Both the position numbers and the translations under genes were made by a program. This document shows positions 26,086 through 35,711 of a DNA stretch of 64,000 nt, one piece after another (the first letter of the stretch is position 1; every line of letters begins with the position of its first letter). Source of the DNA: an uncultured Eggerthella sp. (GTDB lineage: Bacteria > Actinomycetota > Coriobacteriia > Coriobacteriales > Eggerthellaceae); NCBI GenBank assembly GCA_959607715.1, contig CAUHNN010000009.1, positions 20,277-84,276 of the forward strand, read 5' to 3'. Below the pieces are notes generated by a model. The model made no database searches and was not told the origin of the DNA. It saw nothing but the letters and a program-made list of their open reading frames with translations.

Positions 26086-29000
26086 ATGAAGAGCCTCACG
26101 CACCTGCTTCCCGCCCAGGAATCGGCCAATCGATTCCTGCAAGCACTGTTCGCCGCGATCCTGATCATCGGCCTGTGCCTACCCGCGCCGGCGCTGGCCG
26201 ACGACGATTCGGATACGACGGATGGCGCCGCGGCCGAATCGACCGAACAGCCCGCCAGCGAAAATGACACAAGCAAAACCACTGCCGCCGATTCAACCGA
26301 CGAATCGACCACTGACGTAGCTGCAACCGAATCCAGCTCCAGCAACAACGCTTCGTCCACTGCCGCAAACAAGGCCGCAGATTCTAGCGCCTCTTCTGCC
26401 ACCCTGCCTTCCACCTTCACCTATAAAGGCGTGAAGTACCAGGTTGCGGACGAGAACGAATGCACAGCTAAGATCATCGGCGTCGATGGATCAGGTGCTT
26501 ACGACCTCTCCGTCTTCGTGCCCTACATCACCGAAGGCAATGAGCAGATCACCTTCGAAGTAATCGACATCGACCCCGATGCCTTCAAGGGCGTACGCGG
26601 CACCTTCGTCACGCCCGCTTCGTTCGCACAGGTGAACAACGCGCAGACCGCCCTTTCCCGCGTTGCAACCGATGCGAAGCTTATGCTTGAGCTCGATGAC
26701 GAAGTAACGCTTAACTCCAAGGGGTCCTTCGCTTACAGCGAATACGGGGGCACCACGACCACCTTCGCGCTTGAGAACAACCGGGCGTTCGACGAATTCC
26801 GCATCACCGTCAAAAACTATTTCTCCGTCACCAACGCCACGCAGGAAACCATCGACCTTATTCCCTACGTTGAAGACGACGCCTCCCCCGCTTTCCCGCT
26901 TGAGCCCAACGCCACCCTGAGCTTTGAGGACCTTTCCTTTACGGCGGACGCGCTGGAGCTCCAGTACCGAGATGCCGGCGGCCAGTGGCAAACCTTTGAA
27001 GACCAGGACTACAACACCTCTCGCCAGATGTTCGGCCAGTTGCCCGCCGGCGTCGATCGCACGAATCCCATCACGGTTCGCCTTGTCCCCAAAGACAACG
27101 AGCGACCGTGCTACGTATCCACCGACCTGCCCAACGATCAAATAGCCGTGGATATGAGCAAGGGCCCCGCAGACTTTGCTTTCAACCTTTCCTCCACGAT
27201 CTTCCAGAACATTTCGACCGAAGTGAACGTTCATCTTAGTTTCACCGAAGCGGACAACGCAGTATGGATCGACGGGGTGTATCATGATGCGCCCTACTCC
27301 GCCGATGGAGTAACGCTGGACTACGTCGACGGCAAACCTATCCTCACGCTCGACGGCGCCCTTATCGATACCGTGGACGAAAGCGAGAACGGCTACGGGC
27401 ACTACGGCATCGCCTCGAACACCGATCTGACCGTGAACCTGAAGAACGAGTCGACCATTACGGTCGATGCCGATGTACCAGCTGGCTGCATCTCGGTCGA
27501 CGGCGCGCTCACCATCAACTCGATCGGCGATGCGAAGCTGAATTCGATCCTCGTTTGCAACAAGAGCATGCAGTCTTTGATGCCGCGCAATATTTCCGCG
27601 AATAGCTTCACGATGAACGGCGGCACGCTTACCGTCAGCATGAAAGGAAGCAGCGTCGGAGGAAGCGATTCCCCCACGATCAGAGGCTTGGTTTCCGCAA
27701 TCTATGCCAAAGGCGACATCAATCTGAATACCTGCTATGTTGCCACCCTGTCGGATGAATTCAAGATCGAAGGCACCTCCTTTGGCCTCGATGCCGATGG
27801 CTCCATTGCCCTTTCCGACACGAAATACATCTCGAACACGTTCAATTGCGCCGCTCATGCTGAAGGCGACCTTGACATAACGGGCGCGTCTTCCCTGAAT
27901 ATCGCTACGGCAGTTGAGCGCAGGCCTTCCGCCCTCTACGCAGGCGGAACCTTCAAGGCCGATCTCGCCAACGACGGCAAGCGCCATTCCATCCAGGTCA
28001 ACGAAGGAAATGGACCCGCCGTTGCCGCCAACTCCATCGAACTCGCCAAACTGACCTTAATCTCCCAGCCCCTCGGTTCCTACATCGGGGAATTCACCGA
28101 CTTTTACAACAATACGGCCGAAACGTTCCTAACCCCTGAAGGCGACGAAGCCGACGAGCTTGTTCTGAGCATCATGCCTCTTGAGGGCAATAAGTTCGAT
28201 GCCGTGTTCGCAGGTACCGCAACCGATGAATTCATCAAACAGGCGATCTGGAACCAAGTGCTGCACAAGGAGGGACCGTATGCGGGAAGCTATATCCTGA
28301 CCAAGGAAGACGAGGAGGCCATCTACGGATGCACGAGCCTCGATATCGCCTTGGTTGGTCAACATGCCGATTTCTCCGACTCCTCCATCTCGTTGCTCGC
28401 AAGCCTTGAGAACATATCCGTCACCACAGATGCCGCCTACGCAGGCGAAAACGACTTCACCCACATAGTCGGTCTTCCCACGAACCTGAACAGCATTTCG
28501 GTAAATGCTCAGAACTCAAACGGATCGCTCGCCGTTGAAGGCGTCAACACGTCGGCGAAAACCCCCTTGTCGCTTGCGGGCTTCGACAACCTGAAACTGC
28601 TCGACCTTTCGAACGTAACCCTACCCCAGACGTTCGACCTCAGCGGCATGCACAACGCCAAGAACGTACGACTTCTTAACACCCTGGGCGTGAACGACAT
28701 GGTTGCCCCTGATACCGACAAGCTCGAGAAGCTTTACCTGATAAGCACCACCACTTCCAACCTCACCGTTCCCGAAGCATCGCGCGCTTCTCTTACCAAG
28801 ATGGTGTGCATCGACAATCGTCTGTCCGATCTGGACCTTGAAGGTGTAACCCTCGATAAGCAGGTCTTCGATTTCGACTACTATCCCGACGACTCCAGCA
28901 AGCAGTATGAACGCGCTTCGTTTACCGTCATGGCCAACGAAGACGGCACGGTGACCATCGATCTTGCTAAGCTCTTCGGGGATCGCTTGATGAAGATCGA

Positions 29001-29418
29001 AAGCTCCTGCGACGAAGCGGTGATCGACGAAGAAGCCGGCACCATCACCTTCCCCAGCGCCGATGCGGCGCGCGCCGCCTGCGAAGCGGGACAGGTGACG
29101 TACCGGGTCGACACCATGGGCAAGGTGGCGCAATCCGACGGCGATCCCGTTGCGGCGTACTTGCCGGTGATCATTTCCGAGCTGACGGTTAACCCCTATC
29201 AGGAATCCACCGATCCTTCCGACCCGACGCCCGGAGATCCGAGCGTGACGCCTCCGACCGATAACGAACCCACGGATGATGACGCCAAAGATGCAACCGA
29301 CACGAGCGCAAAAACGAACGACGCCATCGGGCCCTTGGCCATCGGCATCGGCGTGGTTGCCGCGCTTGCAGTGATCGTCCTGGGAGCGAGCATCTACTTC
29401 ATGCGCCGCAGACGCTAG
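26086..29418 (+). CDS. Large cell-surface protein with beta-helix and leucine-rich-like regions
   Basis: A 1110-residue exported protein. Residues 1-40 hold a signal peptide (hydrophobic LFAAILIIGLCLPAPALA), then a Ser/Thr/Glu-rich spacer to ~120, a BspA-like module (TYKGVKYQVADEN), a beta-helix domain around residues 420-640 (NLKNESTITVDADVPAGCIS, resembling Cthe_2159-type carbohydrate-binding proteins), and leucine-rich-like strands around 820-950. A Pro/Thr/Asp-rich linker leads to a single C-terminal TM helix and RRRR; there is no LPXTG, so attachment is by the TM helix or an unusual sorting signal (AKTNDAIGP). ATG at 26086 follows GAAGGGA. Role: adhesion or glycan binding, inferred. Confidence 0.75.
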   Translation: MKSLTHLLPAQESANRFLQALFAAILIIGLCLPAPALADDDSDTTDGAAAESTEQPASENDTSKTTAADSTDESTTDVAATESSSSNNASSTAANKAADSSASSATLPSTFTYKGVKYQVADENECTAKIIGVDGSGAYDLSVFVPYITEGNEQITFEVIDIDPDAFKGVRGTFVTPASFAQVNNAQTALSRVATDAKLMLELDDEVTLNSKGSFAYSEYGGTTTTFALENNRAFDEFRITVKNYFSVTNATQETIDLIPYVEDDASPAFPLEPNATLSFEDLSFTADALELQYRDAGGQWQTFEDQDYNTSRQMFGQLPAGVDRTNPITVRLVPKDNERPCYVSTDLPNDQIAVDMSKGPADFAFNLSSTIFQNISTEVNVHLSFTEADNAVWIDGVYHDAPYSADGVTLDYVDGKPILTLDGALIDTVDESENGYGHYGIASNTDLTVNLKNESTITVDADVPAGCISVDGALTINSIGDAKLNSILVCNKSMQSLMPRNISANSFTMNGGTLTVSMKGSSVGGSDSPTIRGLVSAIYAKGDINLNTCYVATLSDEFKIEGTSFGLDADGSIALSDTKYISNTFNCAAHAEGDLDITGASSLNIATAVERRPSALYAGGTFKADLANDGKRHSIQVNEGNGPAVAANSIELAKLTLISQPLGSYIGEFTDFYNNTAETFLTPEGDEADELVLSIMPLEGNKFDAVFAGTATDEFIKQAIWNQVLHKEGPYAGSYILTKEDEEAIYGCTSLDIALVGQHADFSDSSISLLASLENISVTTDAAYAGENDFTHIVGLPTNLNSISVNAQNSNGSLAVEGVNTSAKTPLSLAGFDNLKLLDLSNVTLPQTFDLSGMHNAKNVRLLNTLGVNDMVAPDTDKLEKLYLISTTTSNLTVPEASRASLTKMVCIDNRLSDLDLEGVTLDKQVFDFDYYPDDSSKQYERASFTVMANEDGTVTIDLAKLFGDRLMKIESSCDEAVIDEEAGTITFPSADAARAACEAGQVTYRVDTMGKVAQSDGDPVAAYLPVIISELTVNPYQESTDPSDPTPGDPSVTPPTDNEPTDDDAKDATDTSAKTNDAIGPLAIGIGVVAALAVIVLGASIYFMRRRR

Positions 29419-29459
29419 AGTGCCCTACCCCATAAACTAGCCTGCCGATCAACGCACAA

Positions 29460-29489
29460 ACCCCCTTGAGGAAGCATCCTCAAGGGGGT
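29460..29489. terminator. Bidirectional terminator after the surface protein
   Basis: CCCCCTTGAGG (29461-29471) and CCTCAAGGGGG (29478-29488) form a perfect 11-bp stem with a 6-nt loop, serving both the surface protein (+) and the unknown operon (-). Confidence 0.8.
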
Positions 29490-29510
29490 ACATCATTGAA
29501 CGAGAGCGAC

Positions 29511-30173
29511 CTATGCTTCCTCGAGATCGATGGGAATGTCGACCGCGTGATAGTCAATGTGCGCGATTTCGCCGCGCGATGCGGAATTCATGACTAGCGT
29601 TCCGCGGCCCTGCGCAAAGGAACCGATCTGGAAGCTGATTTCAGGAGAAACGGATCCGAAACGGTAGGCGTCTTCCTGCTTCAGGTTGGCGTTATACAGA
29701 TCGCGCTTGCTCACTGAACGCAGGATCCCTCCAAGAAAGAAGCTCGCCATGCCGGTTGCCGCACCCGCGCCCGTGGTCACCAGCGTGGAAGGAAGTAGCG
29801 TACCAGCGGCCACCGCATGGGAAGCGGCCGACCCACCTGCATCGATACCCGCCCTACCCTGGCTAAGGAAGTAGTCGGAGATGATGTTGAGCACCGAAGG
29901 CGACGTAGAACGCGCATAGCGGCGCACCTCGCCCGACGAAAGGCGCTCTTCCTCCTCCCAGGAAAGCGACCACCAGTCGTAGCTAGTCATCGATCCGAAT
30001 CCGACAGAATAGTGAACGGTGCGGGATGCGCTTTGCACTGCCGTCGAGCTGATTTCGTCCCAGGTTAAGCGCTCGGTAAGAGAATCGCCGAAAGCGTGCA
30101 CCAATACTGCGTTTTTCAAAGCGCGGTCGACCGACTTCCTCAGCACAACGCGCGTCATGCACGGGGTAGCCAT
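29511..30173 (-). CDS. Unknown protein, second gene of an uncharacterised pair
   Basis: A 220-residue protein I do not recognise. It has a polar N-terminal half (TRVVLRKSVDRALKNAVLVH), a Trp-rich patch (YDWWSLSWEEEERLS) and a central hydrophobic, Gly/Ala-rich stretch of ~35 residues (VAAGTLLPSTLVTTGAGAA then SFFLGGILRSV) that could insert in a membrane as a hairpin. The C-terminal third is beta-like. The ATG is 2 bp after the stop of the upstream gene with AAGGGG, so the two are one operon. No signal peptide, no cysteine motif, no nucleotide-binding loop is visible. Confidence 0.6.
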   Translation of the reverse strand: MATPCMTRVVLRKSVDRALKNAVLVHAFGDSLTERLTWDEISSTAVQSASRTVHYSVGFGSMTSYDWWSLSWEEEERLSSGEVRRYARSTSPSVLNIISDYFLSQGRAGIDAGGSAASHAVAAGTLLPSTLVTTGAGAATGMASFFLGGILRSVSKRDLYNANLKQEDAYRFGSVSPEISFQIGSFAQGRGTLVMNSASRGEIAHIDYHAVDIPIDLEEA

Positions 30174-30175
30174 CG

Positions 30176-31003
30176 TTATTCCCCTTCGTAGCCGTCAGCG
30201 ACCTTCAGCACACGGCTGGCCGAAATATCCTCAACGCGGTCGTCGATCTCGCTTTTCAGCTGGCGAGCTTCCTGGTTGACGTACATAGGCGCCGCGGTAA
30301 GACCCTGGGCAGAAGCCTGAGCGGAAGAATACGCCAAGCGCGGCGACGCGGACACGCTATCGAGCAGCTGCCAGCACGCGATAAGCTCGCGAATGAAGTC
30401 CATCACCTGGGAAAGATCGGGATCGGTGTTGGGGTCTTTGCGCATCATGTCGACAACGGTGTGCATGAGGTAGTCGACGCCCACCTTGGTGTGGTCGACG
30501 ATGGACTTGCACATGGTGTAAACGAAGACGTTTTCGACGTCCTTGGCGAAGATGTCTTTGGACGAGAAGGTGTACTTATAGGCCTTCACGTCAACACGGA
30601 CGATGGAGTAGTTTTCCGGGAAGACGAAGAACATGTTGTCTTCCACTTCGCCGATGGTGGTATCACCGATGATGCCGGAAAGGCCATGCTTGATAATGGT
30701 TTTGAAGCCTTCCTTCACGCCATCCTTGCCCTTGAAGAATTCATTGACCGCATCCATGATGGCATCGTCGCAGGCCTTGGTGATGTTGACGTGCTGACCG
30801 TGATGGTATTCAAATGCCTTGCTGCCGACGATTTCAAGTGATTCGCCATGAGCCGACGAAGCGAGCATGAGCTTAAGTTCATCTTCGAATACCTGAGACT
30901 TAGCACGGGCCATCTTCTGCAAGAAGGCGAACTGTTCGCGCGTGCGCTGCTTTTCCGCATCTTGACCGGTAAGGTTGTCGATCATCGAAGTGATTTTAGC
31001 CAT
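30176..31003 (-). CDS. Unknown protein, first gene of an uncharacterised pair
   Basis: A 275-residue soluble, mainly helical protein, not recognised. The N-terminal 60 residues are amphipathic helix (EKQRTREQFAFLQKMARAK), the middle contains a beta patch (VEDNMFFVFPENYSIVRVDV) followed by DIFAKDVENVFVYTMCKSIV, and a helical C-terminal tail. No catalytic signature seen. GAGGAAA precedes ATG at 31003. The two-gene unit ends at the terminator shared with the surface protein. Because both genes are intact, co-regulated and unlike known families, they are worth study as a paired system; a phage-defence or secretion role is only conjecture. Confidence 0.6.
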   Translation of the reverse strand: MAKITSMIDNLTGQDAEKQRTREQFAFLQKMARAKSQVFEDELKLMLASSAHGESLEIVGSKAFEYHHGQHVNITKACDDAIMDAVNEFFKGKDGVKEGFKTIIKHGLSGIIGDTTIGEVEDNMFFVFPENYSIVRVDVKAYKYTFSSKDIFAKDVENVFVYTMCKSIVDHTKVGVDYLMHTVVDMMRKDPNTDPDLSQVMDFIRELIACWQLLDSVSASPRLAYSSAQASAQGLTAAPMYVNQEARQLKSEIDDRVEDISASRVLKVADGYEGE

Positions 31004-31700
31004 TGCATTTCCTCATTTCTTTAGAGTCTTGCCTGGTCAGAAGCGCTTCGATGCGAAAGATACGTGGTGGAAAGGATGGCTGTCAAGCACATACGTGAGG
31101 CCTGCTGCCTGGAGCTTTGCCCCAGAAAGCGAGCATGCACCCGAATTTCGTGCGTATGCTGTTTGCCTACTAAAAGAAAGGCTGAATTACGTGGGCTCAG
31201 TCTATGGAATAAGACGTTTTCCCACGCCAGAAGCTATATTTTAAAAACGTTATGTCATAGGAATTCCAGGGTTTCATCCATGATCTGAACACAAGTTGGG
31301 GCTTGAAAGAACAGCAGGCAAGCATAAGGGGGATCTGCAATGCGATAAACAATGGCAAGAAAAACGAAAGGTTAAACCTTAAAACAACAGATTGCAGCAG
31401 TAAAACCACCCTGCCAGCTGGCATGAACGGGGAGCATGGGGCTGCGGATATAATCCTGAACCACCGGCCCGAGAAGAAATCAACATGCACGATCCGGAAA
31501 CGGTCGCGAGGGCCAGAACGCGGACGCGCCAGGCAACTCGTATCCGCCGCCTGCACGGGACGGAACTGCTCCGGCGGCGAACCCCTCCTTCCCCAGCGCG
31601 GCGTATCCTTGAACCACGTCGCACATCACGCGCCTGGGAGACGAGCATGAGGCGCTGCGTGCAAAAGCGATATCCGCTATGGGCGAATATCAACCCAATG
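31004..31700. other. Degenerate AT-rich intergenic stretch
   Basis: About 700 bp upstream of the unknown pair with no intact gene on either strand. The first 400 bp are visibly AT-richer than the flanks. It carries the promoter for the unknown pair, but no convincing -35/-10 boxes stand out. The later part (31500-31690) has open frames on both strands without recognisable protein features. Confidence 0.5.
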
Positions 31701-31717
31701 CGAATGCTCGCATGGGC

Positions 31718-31790
31718 GGGTCGACGATCCTCGGCTGGTCCTACTACGGCAACCGCTGCATCACCTACCTGTTCGGGAAGATCCTCGGGC
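31718..31790 (+). pseudogene. AGCS (alanine/glycine:cation symporter) fragment
   Basis: In the + frame the peptide GSTILGWSYYGNRCITYLFG matches the conserved C-terminal helix signature of AGCS-family sodium:alanine symporters. Only about 24 residues survive; the rest of the gene is missing and the sequence joins directly to an antisense antitoxin fragment. Confidence 0.55.
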
Positions 31791-31801
31791 GCTGCTCCCT
31801 C

Positions 31802-31984
31802 ACGCGCAGGAAAGAAGTACACCCCGCGCTGCTTCTTCACCAAGACGCCGCGCGCGATCGCGCTGCGAATGCGCTGGCAGACGGCGTCCTCCGTCACGTC
31901 CGAGCAGACGGAGAGGATCTCCTCGAGAAGTATGGGCTCGTTCGCACCGAAGCGTTCGAGCAGATTTTCAGGAAAGGTTTTCAA
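31802..31984 (-). pseudogene. AbiEi-like antitoxin N-terminal fragment
   Basis: The leftward frame FPENLLERFGANEPILLEEI continuing to RGVLVKKQRGVYFFP is the winged-helix N-terminus of AbiEi/DUF6088-type antitoxins. It is broken on both sides: upstream the likely N-terminal residues (STIIEN) are in another frame at an AAAACC run, and downstream the frame passes into the antisense of a symporter fragment. No AbiEii toxin follows. It marks a lost abortive-infection cassette. Confidence 0.5.
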
Positions 31985-32362
31985 TTATCGTAGAGAGGCT
32001 TGAATTCGTTAATCAGAAGGACGCTTTGGCAAACAGCGCGAAGCTCAACGCAAGCTTGTCTAAAACCCCATTTTGAAACGCATCGGCAAAACCCAGACTG
32101 ACTAAGTCGTCAAGCCGAGCCGCCTTCTGCAGCCCACTATCGTCTCGCATTCGAACGCTCCATCGTCGCCGAATCGTTTAACCCCGCCCTCTCGTCACTG
32201 AAGAAGGCGCCCGGCGAACATCGGGGCGAACGCCTCGGCTTCGAGCGATCCCTCTGCATGGGCGGCCAACTCGCCAATATCAAGCTGCAAACTGGAATCA
32301 TCTTGACGAAGAGTTCGACGGTCCCAAACTTGCCTTCCCCAGAATGTCGGCAAGCCCCAGAC

Positions 32363-32635
32363 CTCTTCAGCTTGGATCAAACTTTCGTCAGCATCGACGA
32401 AAGGCTCACCGAGGGCGTCGATGACCTGGACATCAGCTTCCTGTTCGAGCTGATCAAGCGGCGCTACATGTCGAAGTCGACGGTACTGTGCACGCAGTAC
32501 ACGCCGGCTGAATGGCACGGCCGGCTCGGAAGCGGGGTCCAGGCGGACGCCATGGTCGACCGGCTCGTACACGGGTCGGTCCGGATCAACCTGGGCGACG
32601 TCAACGTACGCAAACTGCTCACCGAGAAGCGATAG
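32363..32635 (+). pseudogene. IstB (IS21-family helper ATPase) C-terminal fragment
   Basis: The + frame contains a Walker-B-like FVSIDERL, then LFELIKRRYMSKSTVLCTQY, and ADAMVDRLVHGSVRINL, the conserved C-terminal half of IstB. The P-loop half and the IstA transposase are absent, so this is an IS21 remnant. It sits between the decayed antitoxin region and the capsule cluster, a plausible footprint of past insertion events. Confidence 0.7.
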
Positions 32636-32823
32636 CGATACGCATCCGCGAATCGAGTGATACGGAAACGGCGTGAGCACCGATACGGAAACCGTGAAAC
32701 GGGTGGTGTTCACGCCGCGAAATAATCAGATAGTCCAACAGAGAGGAGGCTTGAGCACATAAGTCACCATAATCAGCCCTTTATCATGTCGTCGTCTCCA
32801 AACAAAGCGATAGGTATTTGGCC

Positions 32824-34284
32824 CTATTTCTTAGTGCGTGCCCTAATTACGTCGTAGGCTGAACGAAATACTCCTTTGTTAAAAAACAGCGTGATCGCAT
32901 ACGAGAGCAGCGGGATAAATAGCGGAGCAATACCTCCTACGAAGATGGACAGGACAAAACTGACAGCCATCAGACATTCGAAAAGAGACATCTTAAGATA
33001 GCCAAGATGCAGTCTCTTTATTGCTAGGAATCTTTCGCTGATGACACTCCTAGCCATAATTGCAGTCAAAAGCCCACATACTACGAAGTCGATGTTGTCA
33101 AAGATGTACGCGCCAACACACGAGAGCAAGAGGCTTATAACCAACGCAATCACGTTAAACAGCAGGAGTTGCCTAGTATCGTTATACACCTTGAAGTACG
33201 TTGAACAGAGCATATTCATCTTACCGTCAAAGACAAGTAGGGGCATAAGAATGCCAAGATATCTGAAGCTTTCGGCGTATTGCGGAAGCCAAATGCTCAG
33301 AACAATTATCACAGGAAGATAAAGAAGGTATGCAAGGGGCGAAACGACGAACAGAACATTGCGAATCTTAGCGTAGAAAGAATTCAAATGTTCAAGATCG
33401 AGCCTTCTGAGTACTGGGAAGAATACCAGCGAGAGTTGGGCGATGAACACCAATGCGAACGAAACCATTGAGAAGGCGAATGACATCTGGCCGAAGGTCT
33501 CAAGTCCCCACCTCATGACTACTACCTGACGAGCAACACCGACAACGAGCGTTGAAGCATAATAGGCAACCATCACCTTGAAGCCGTTACGCACGTCATC
33601 CAAGAGGAGCTTCAACACCGATGAAGGCTGTTTGCACTTGGCAGCCAGGATTCTCCTGGCACAAATCAGGCAATACACCAAAGATAGCACGGATCCAAAG
33701 ATATACGAGATGACAAGCGGTTCGTACTTCGAAGAACCCAAAACGATAACGAGCAGCATAAGGACAAAGAAGACGATCCTGTTTATCATAATGCTGATTG
33801 AATAGACTCTAGTCAGATTAACCGCTTGAAATACGGGGGCTATTATCCCGTAGGTATTCTGAACCAAACCATAAATGAGCAATGAGTAGAGCACAAAACG
33901 AAGACTGTCATCCAAGTTTAAAGCAAACGACGCAATCAGTATCGCGACAGCAACACAAACCTGAAAAAGACAGACGAGCATAGCTTCGATTTTGAGCGAG
34001 CAATCATCAATCTCGGAGAAACGCTTCCCGCCTAATCTCAAATAAATGCCATCACCAACGCCAAGCATTGTGATGCCCACATAGCCTGCATAGAACAGGA
34101 ACAGCTGCCAATGTGCGTATTCTTCTACCCCTAGAACCTTTGGAACGACCAAGCTCATCACAAAGCTTAAGGCTAGTGAAATTGCTTGAGAGGTGAAAGC
34201 ATAGCCAACGTTCGAGGAGAACCCCCCCTCCTCCTCCTCGACTGAAAAGATGCTTCTCACAACGGAAATTACTTTTTTATTCAT
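32824..34284 (-). CDS. wzx: Wzx-type oligosaccharide flippase
   Basis: A 486-residue MOP-superfamily protein with ~12-14 membrane helices that moves lipid-linked repeat units across the membrane. The N-terminal motif SSNVGYAFTSQAISLALSF and the spacing of helices are typical of polysaccharide flippases. The gene is markedly AT-richer than its surroundings, as capsule-specific genes acquired by transfer usually are. It is the last gene of the polysaccharide operon. Gene symbol given by role, since Wzx proteins are poorly conserved in sequence. Confidence 0.8.
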   Translation of the reverse strand: MNKKVISVVRSIFSVEEEEGGFSSNVGYAFTSQAISLALSFVMSLVVPKVLGVEEYAHWQLFLFYAGYVGITMLGVGDGIYLRLGGKRFSEIDDCSLKIEAMLVCLFQVCVAVAILIASFALNLDDSLRFVLYSLLIYGLVQNTYGIIAPVFQAVNLTRVYSISIMINRIVFFVLMLLVIVLGSSKYEPLVISYIFGSVLSLVYCLICARRILAAKCKQPSSVLKLLLDDVRNGFKVMVAYYASTLVVGVARQVVVMRWGLETFGQMSFAFSMVSFALVFIAQLSLVFFPVLRRLDLEHLNSFYAKIRNVLFVVSPLAYLLYLPVIIVLSIWLPQYAESFRYLGILMPLLVFDGKMNMLCSTYFKVYNDTRQLLLFNVIALVISLLLSCVGAYIFDNIDFVVCGLLTAIMARSVISERFLAIKRLHLGYLKMSLFECLMAVSFVLSIFVGGIAPLFIPLLSYAITLFFNKGVFRSAYDVIRARTKK

Positions 34285-34352
34285 GTACGGGGAATTCTAC
34301 CTTCCACGAGACCATCCTTCTAGCAATAAAAGCATTCGACTTGAGAAAGCCT

Positions 34353-35711
34353 CTATGGCCGATGAGTGAATTCTTGCTCACTATGTTTGGTTGCAACAAG
34401 AGGACGAAGCATCGCTTGATGTATAGAGGAATCGAAATCAACCCAAGAAAGCAAGTAGAAGAAATACCAGCCGAAAAGTACATTGTCCGTAAACAGGGCA
34501 AGAATGACCAAGACGGGAAACACACGCATGCCCCGCTTAGCCATTTTAATGAGATAAAGCGACCATGCAACTAGAGCGATGGCGCCAACCGAGCCGAAGC
34601 CCAACAGCATGTTCACCATCGAAGACCCATATGTGGTTTCCACGCCGCTGAAGACATTGGCATATTCGCCAACGCCCAGGCCGAACAACTTCTGAAAAGA
34701 ATCATACCCAGAGAACAGGTTGATATTGCCAAGCAATCGAAGCTGGGCAGAAGATCGGCCCCAGTTGTACGTAGCGTTAATGTCAAGGATAGAGCTTGCC
34801 CTTCGCGCGACTAGATCTGCAACCGAGTTCAAGAAGGGAACAGCATCCAACGCAATAAGGAAGGAGACTATTAAAATCAGGAAAAAGACCGCCGAAACGA
34901 CAAGGGTCACTTTTCTCCAGTCCACATTCCCTGCTGCATTTCTGACTTTGGATGCCGCGTACCCGAAAGCGATACCCAGAGTGACAAAACCCAGAAAGCT
35001 GCTCGAGAAAAGCAAGCCGATTGAGAGGAACGCGGAAATGACGAATCTCTTCCCCATTATCGCGTATATCAGGACCGGTGCCGCATACAGGGCGTAGTAA
35101 GAAACCTCCTGGAAAAAGCCGTGGGGCCGCACCTCACCCGTCGTGGGGTCGATAAGGGGCATGAATTGGTCCGATTCAGAAAGGGCAAGCGGCAATCTAC
35201 CATCCCACATAGAGCTAGGTTGCAGATACTGCAGAAATAGTAAAACCGTCGCAGCAATTGCAACCCAAGTGGCGACCTTCGCGAATCGATCCAAAACGAT
35301 GCGCCCACTGATGGTGCCGTAGAAGCAGGCATAGGCCAAATAAACAAACGCAATCTTCAGCGCGACCCCGACATCTCGCCCAACCACGTCTTCTAAAATC
35401 GACAGCAAGGTACAGAAGAGAAATGTCGTCGACAGTACCACCAACGACAAGCCCTTCTTGTCCCATGCGCAGTTCTTCGAAAGCAATAAGTAGGCCACAA
35501 CGAGGAGAACGAGGAGGTCATTAGCACGGACGTCAGCCGATGCGATCGGGATAACATAGGGGTCCAACACCGGCGCAAATGCCATAAACAGGCAGACGAC
35601 CCATATTGCCATGTTTCCTGCCTGATCCCCAGCCAATACTGCATTTCTATTAGCGAAAGAAGATTTCACCCAGGTTACTCCACCTTGCAAGGACAACGAT
35701 TCAGACTTCAT
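34353..35711 (-). CDS. wzy: Wzy-type O-antigen/capsule polymerase
   Basis: A 452-residue polytopic membrane protein (~11 helices) with a large loop around residues 175-210 (SESDQFMPLIDPTTGEVRPH) and another near 300-340, typical of Wzy/WaaL O-antigen_lig family polymerases. It joins repeat units on the outer face. AT-rich like wzx. It begins one base before the stop of the glycosyltransferase gene at 35712. The conserved loop HGFFQEVSYYALY is consistent with a ligase/polymerase active region. Confidence 0.75.
   Translation of the reverse strand: MKSESLSLQGGVTWVKSSFANRNAVLAGDQAGNMAIWVVCLFMAFAPVLDPYVIPIASADVRANDLLVLLVVAYLLLSKNCAWDKKGLSLVVLSTTFLFCTLLSILEDVVGRDVGVALKIAFVYLAYACFYGTISGRIVLDRFAKVATWVAIAATVLLFLQYLQPSSMWDGRLPLALSESDQFMPLIDPTTGEVRPHGFFQEVSYYALYAAPVLIYAIMGKRFVISAFLSIGLLFSSSFLGFVTLGIAFGYAASKVRNAAGNVDWRKVTLVVSAVFFLILIVSFLIALDAVPFLNSVADLVARRASSILDINATYNWGRSSAQLRLLGNINLFSGYDSFQKLFGLGVGEYANVFSGVETTYGSSMVNMLLGFGSVGAIALVAWSLYLIKMAKRGMRVFPVLVILALFTDNVLFGWYFFYLLSWVDFDSSIHQAMLRPLVATKHSEQEFTHRP

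Noticed and set aside
31379..31984. 201-residue leftward frame as a complete antitoxin gene
   Set aside because: Only the first ~60 residues look like an AbiEi-type protein; the rest is antisense to a symporter fragment and non-protein-like.
32195..32713. 172-residue leftward frame
   Set aside because: It is antisense to the IstB fragment, which has recognisable motifs on the + strand.
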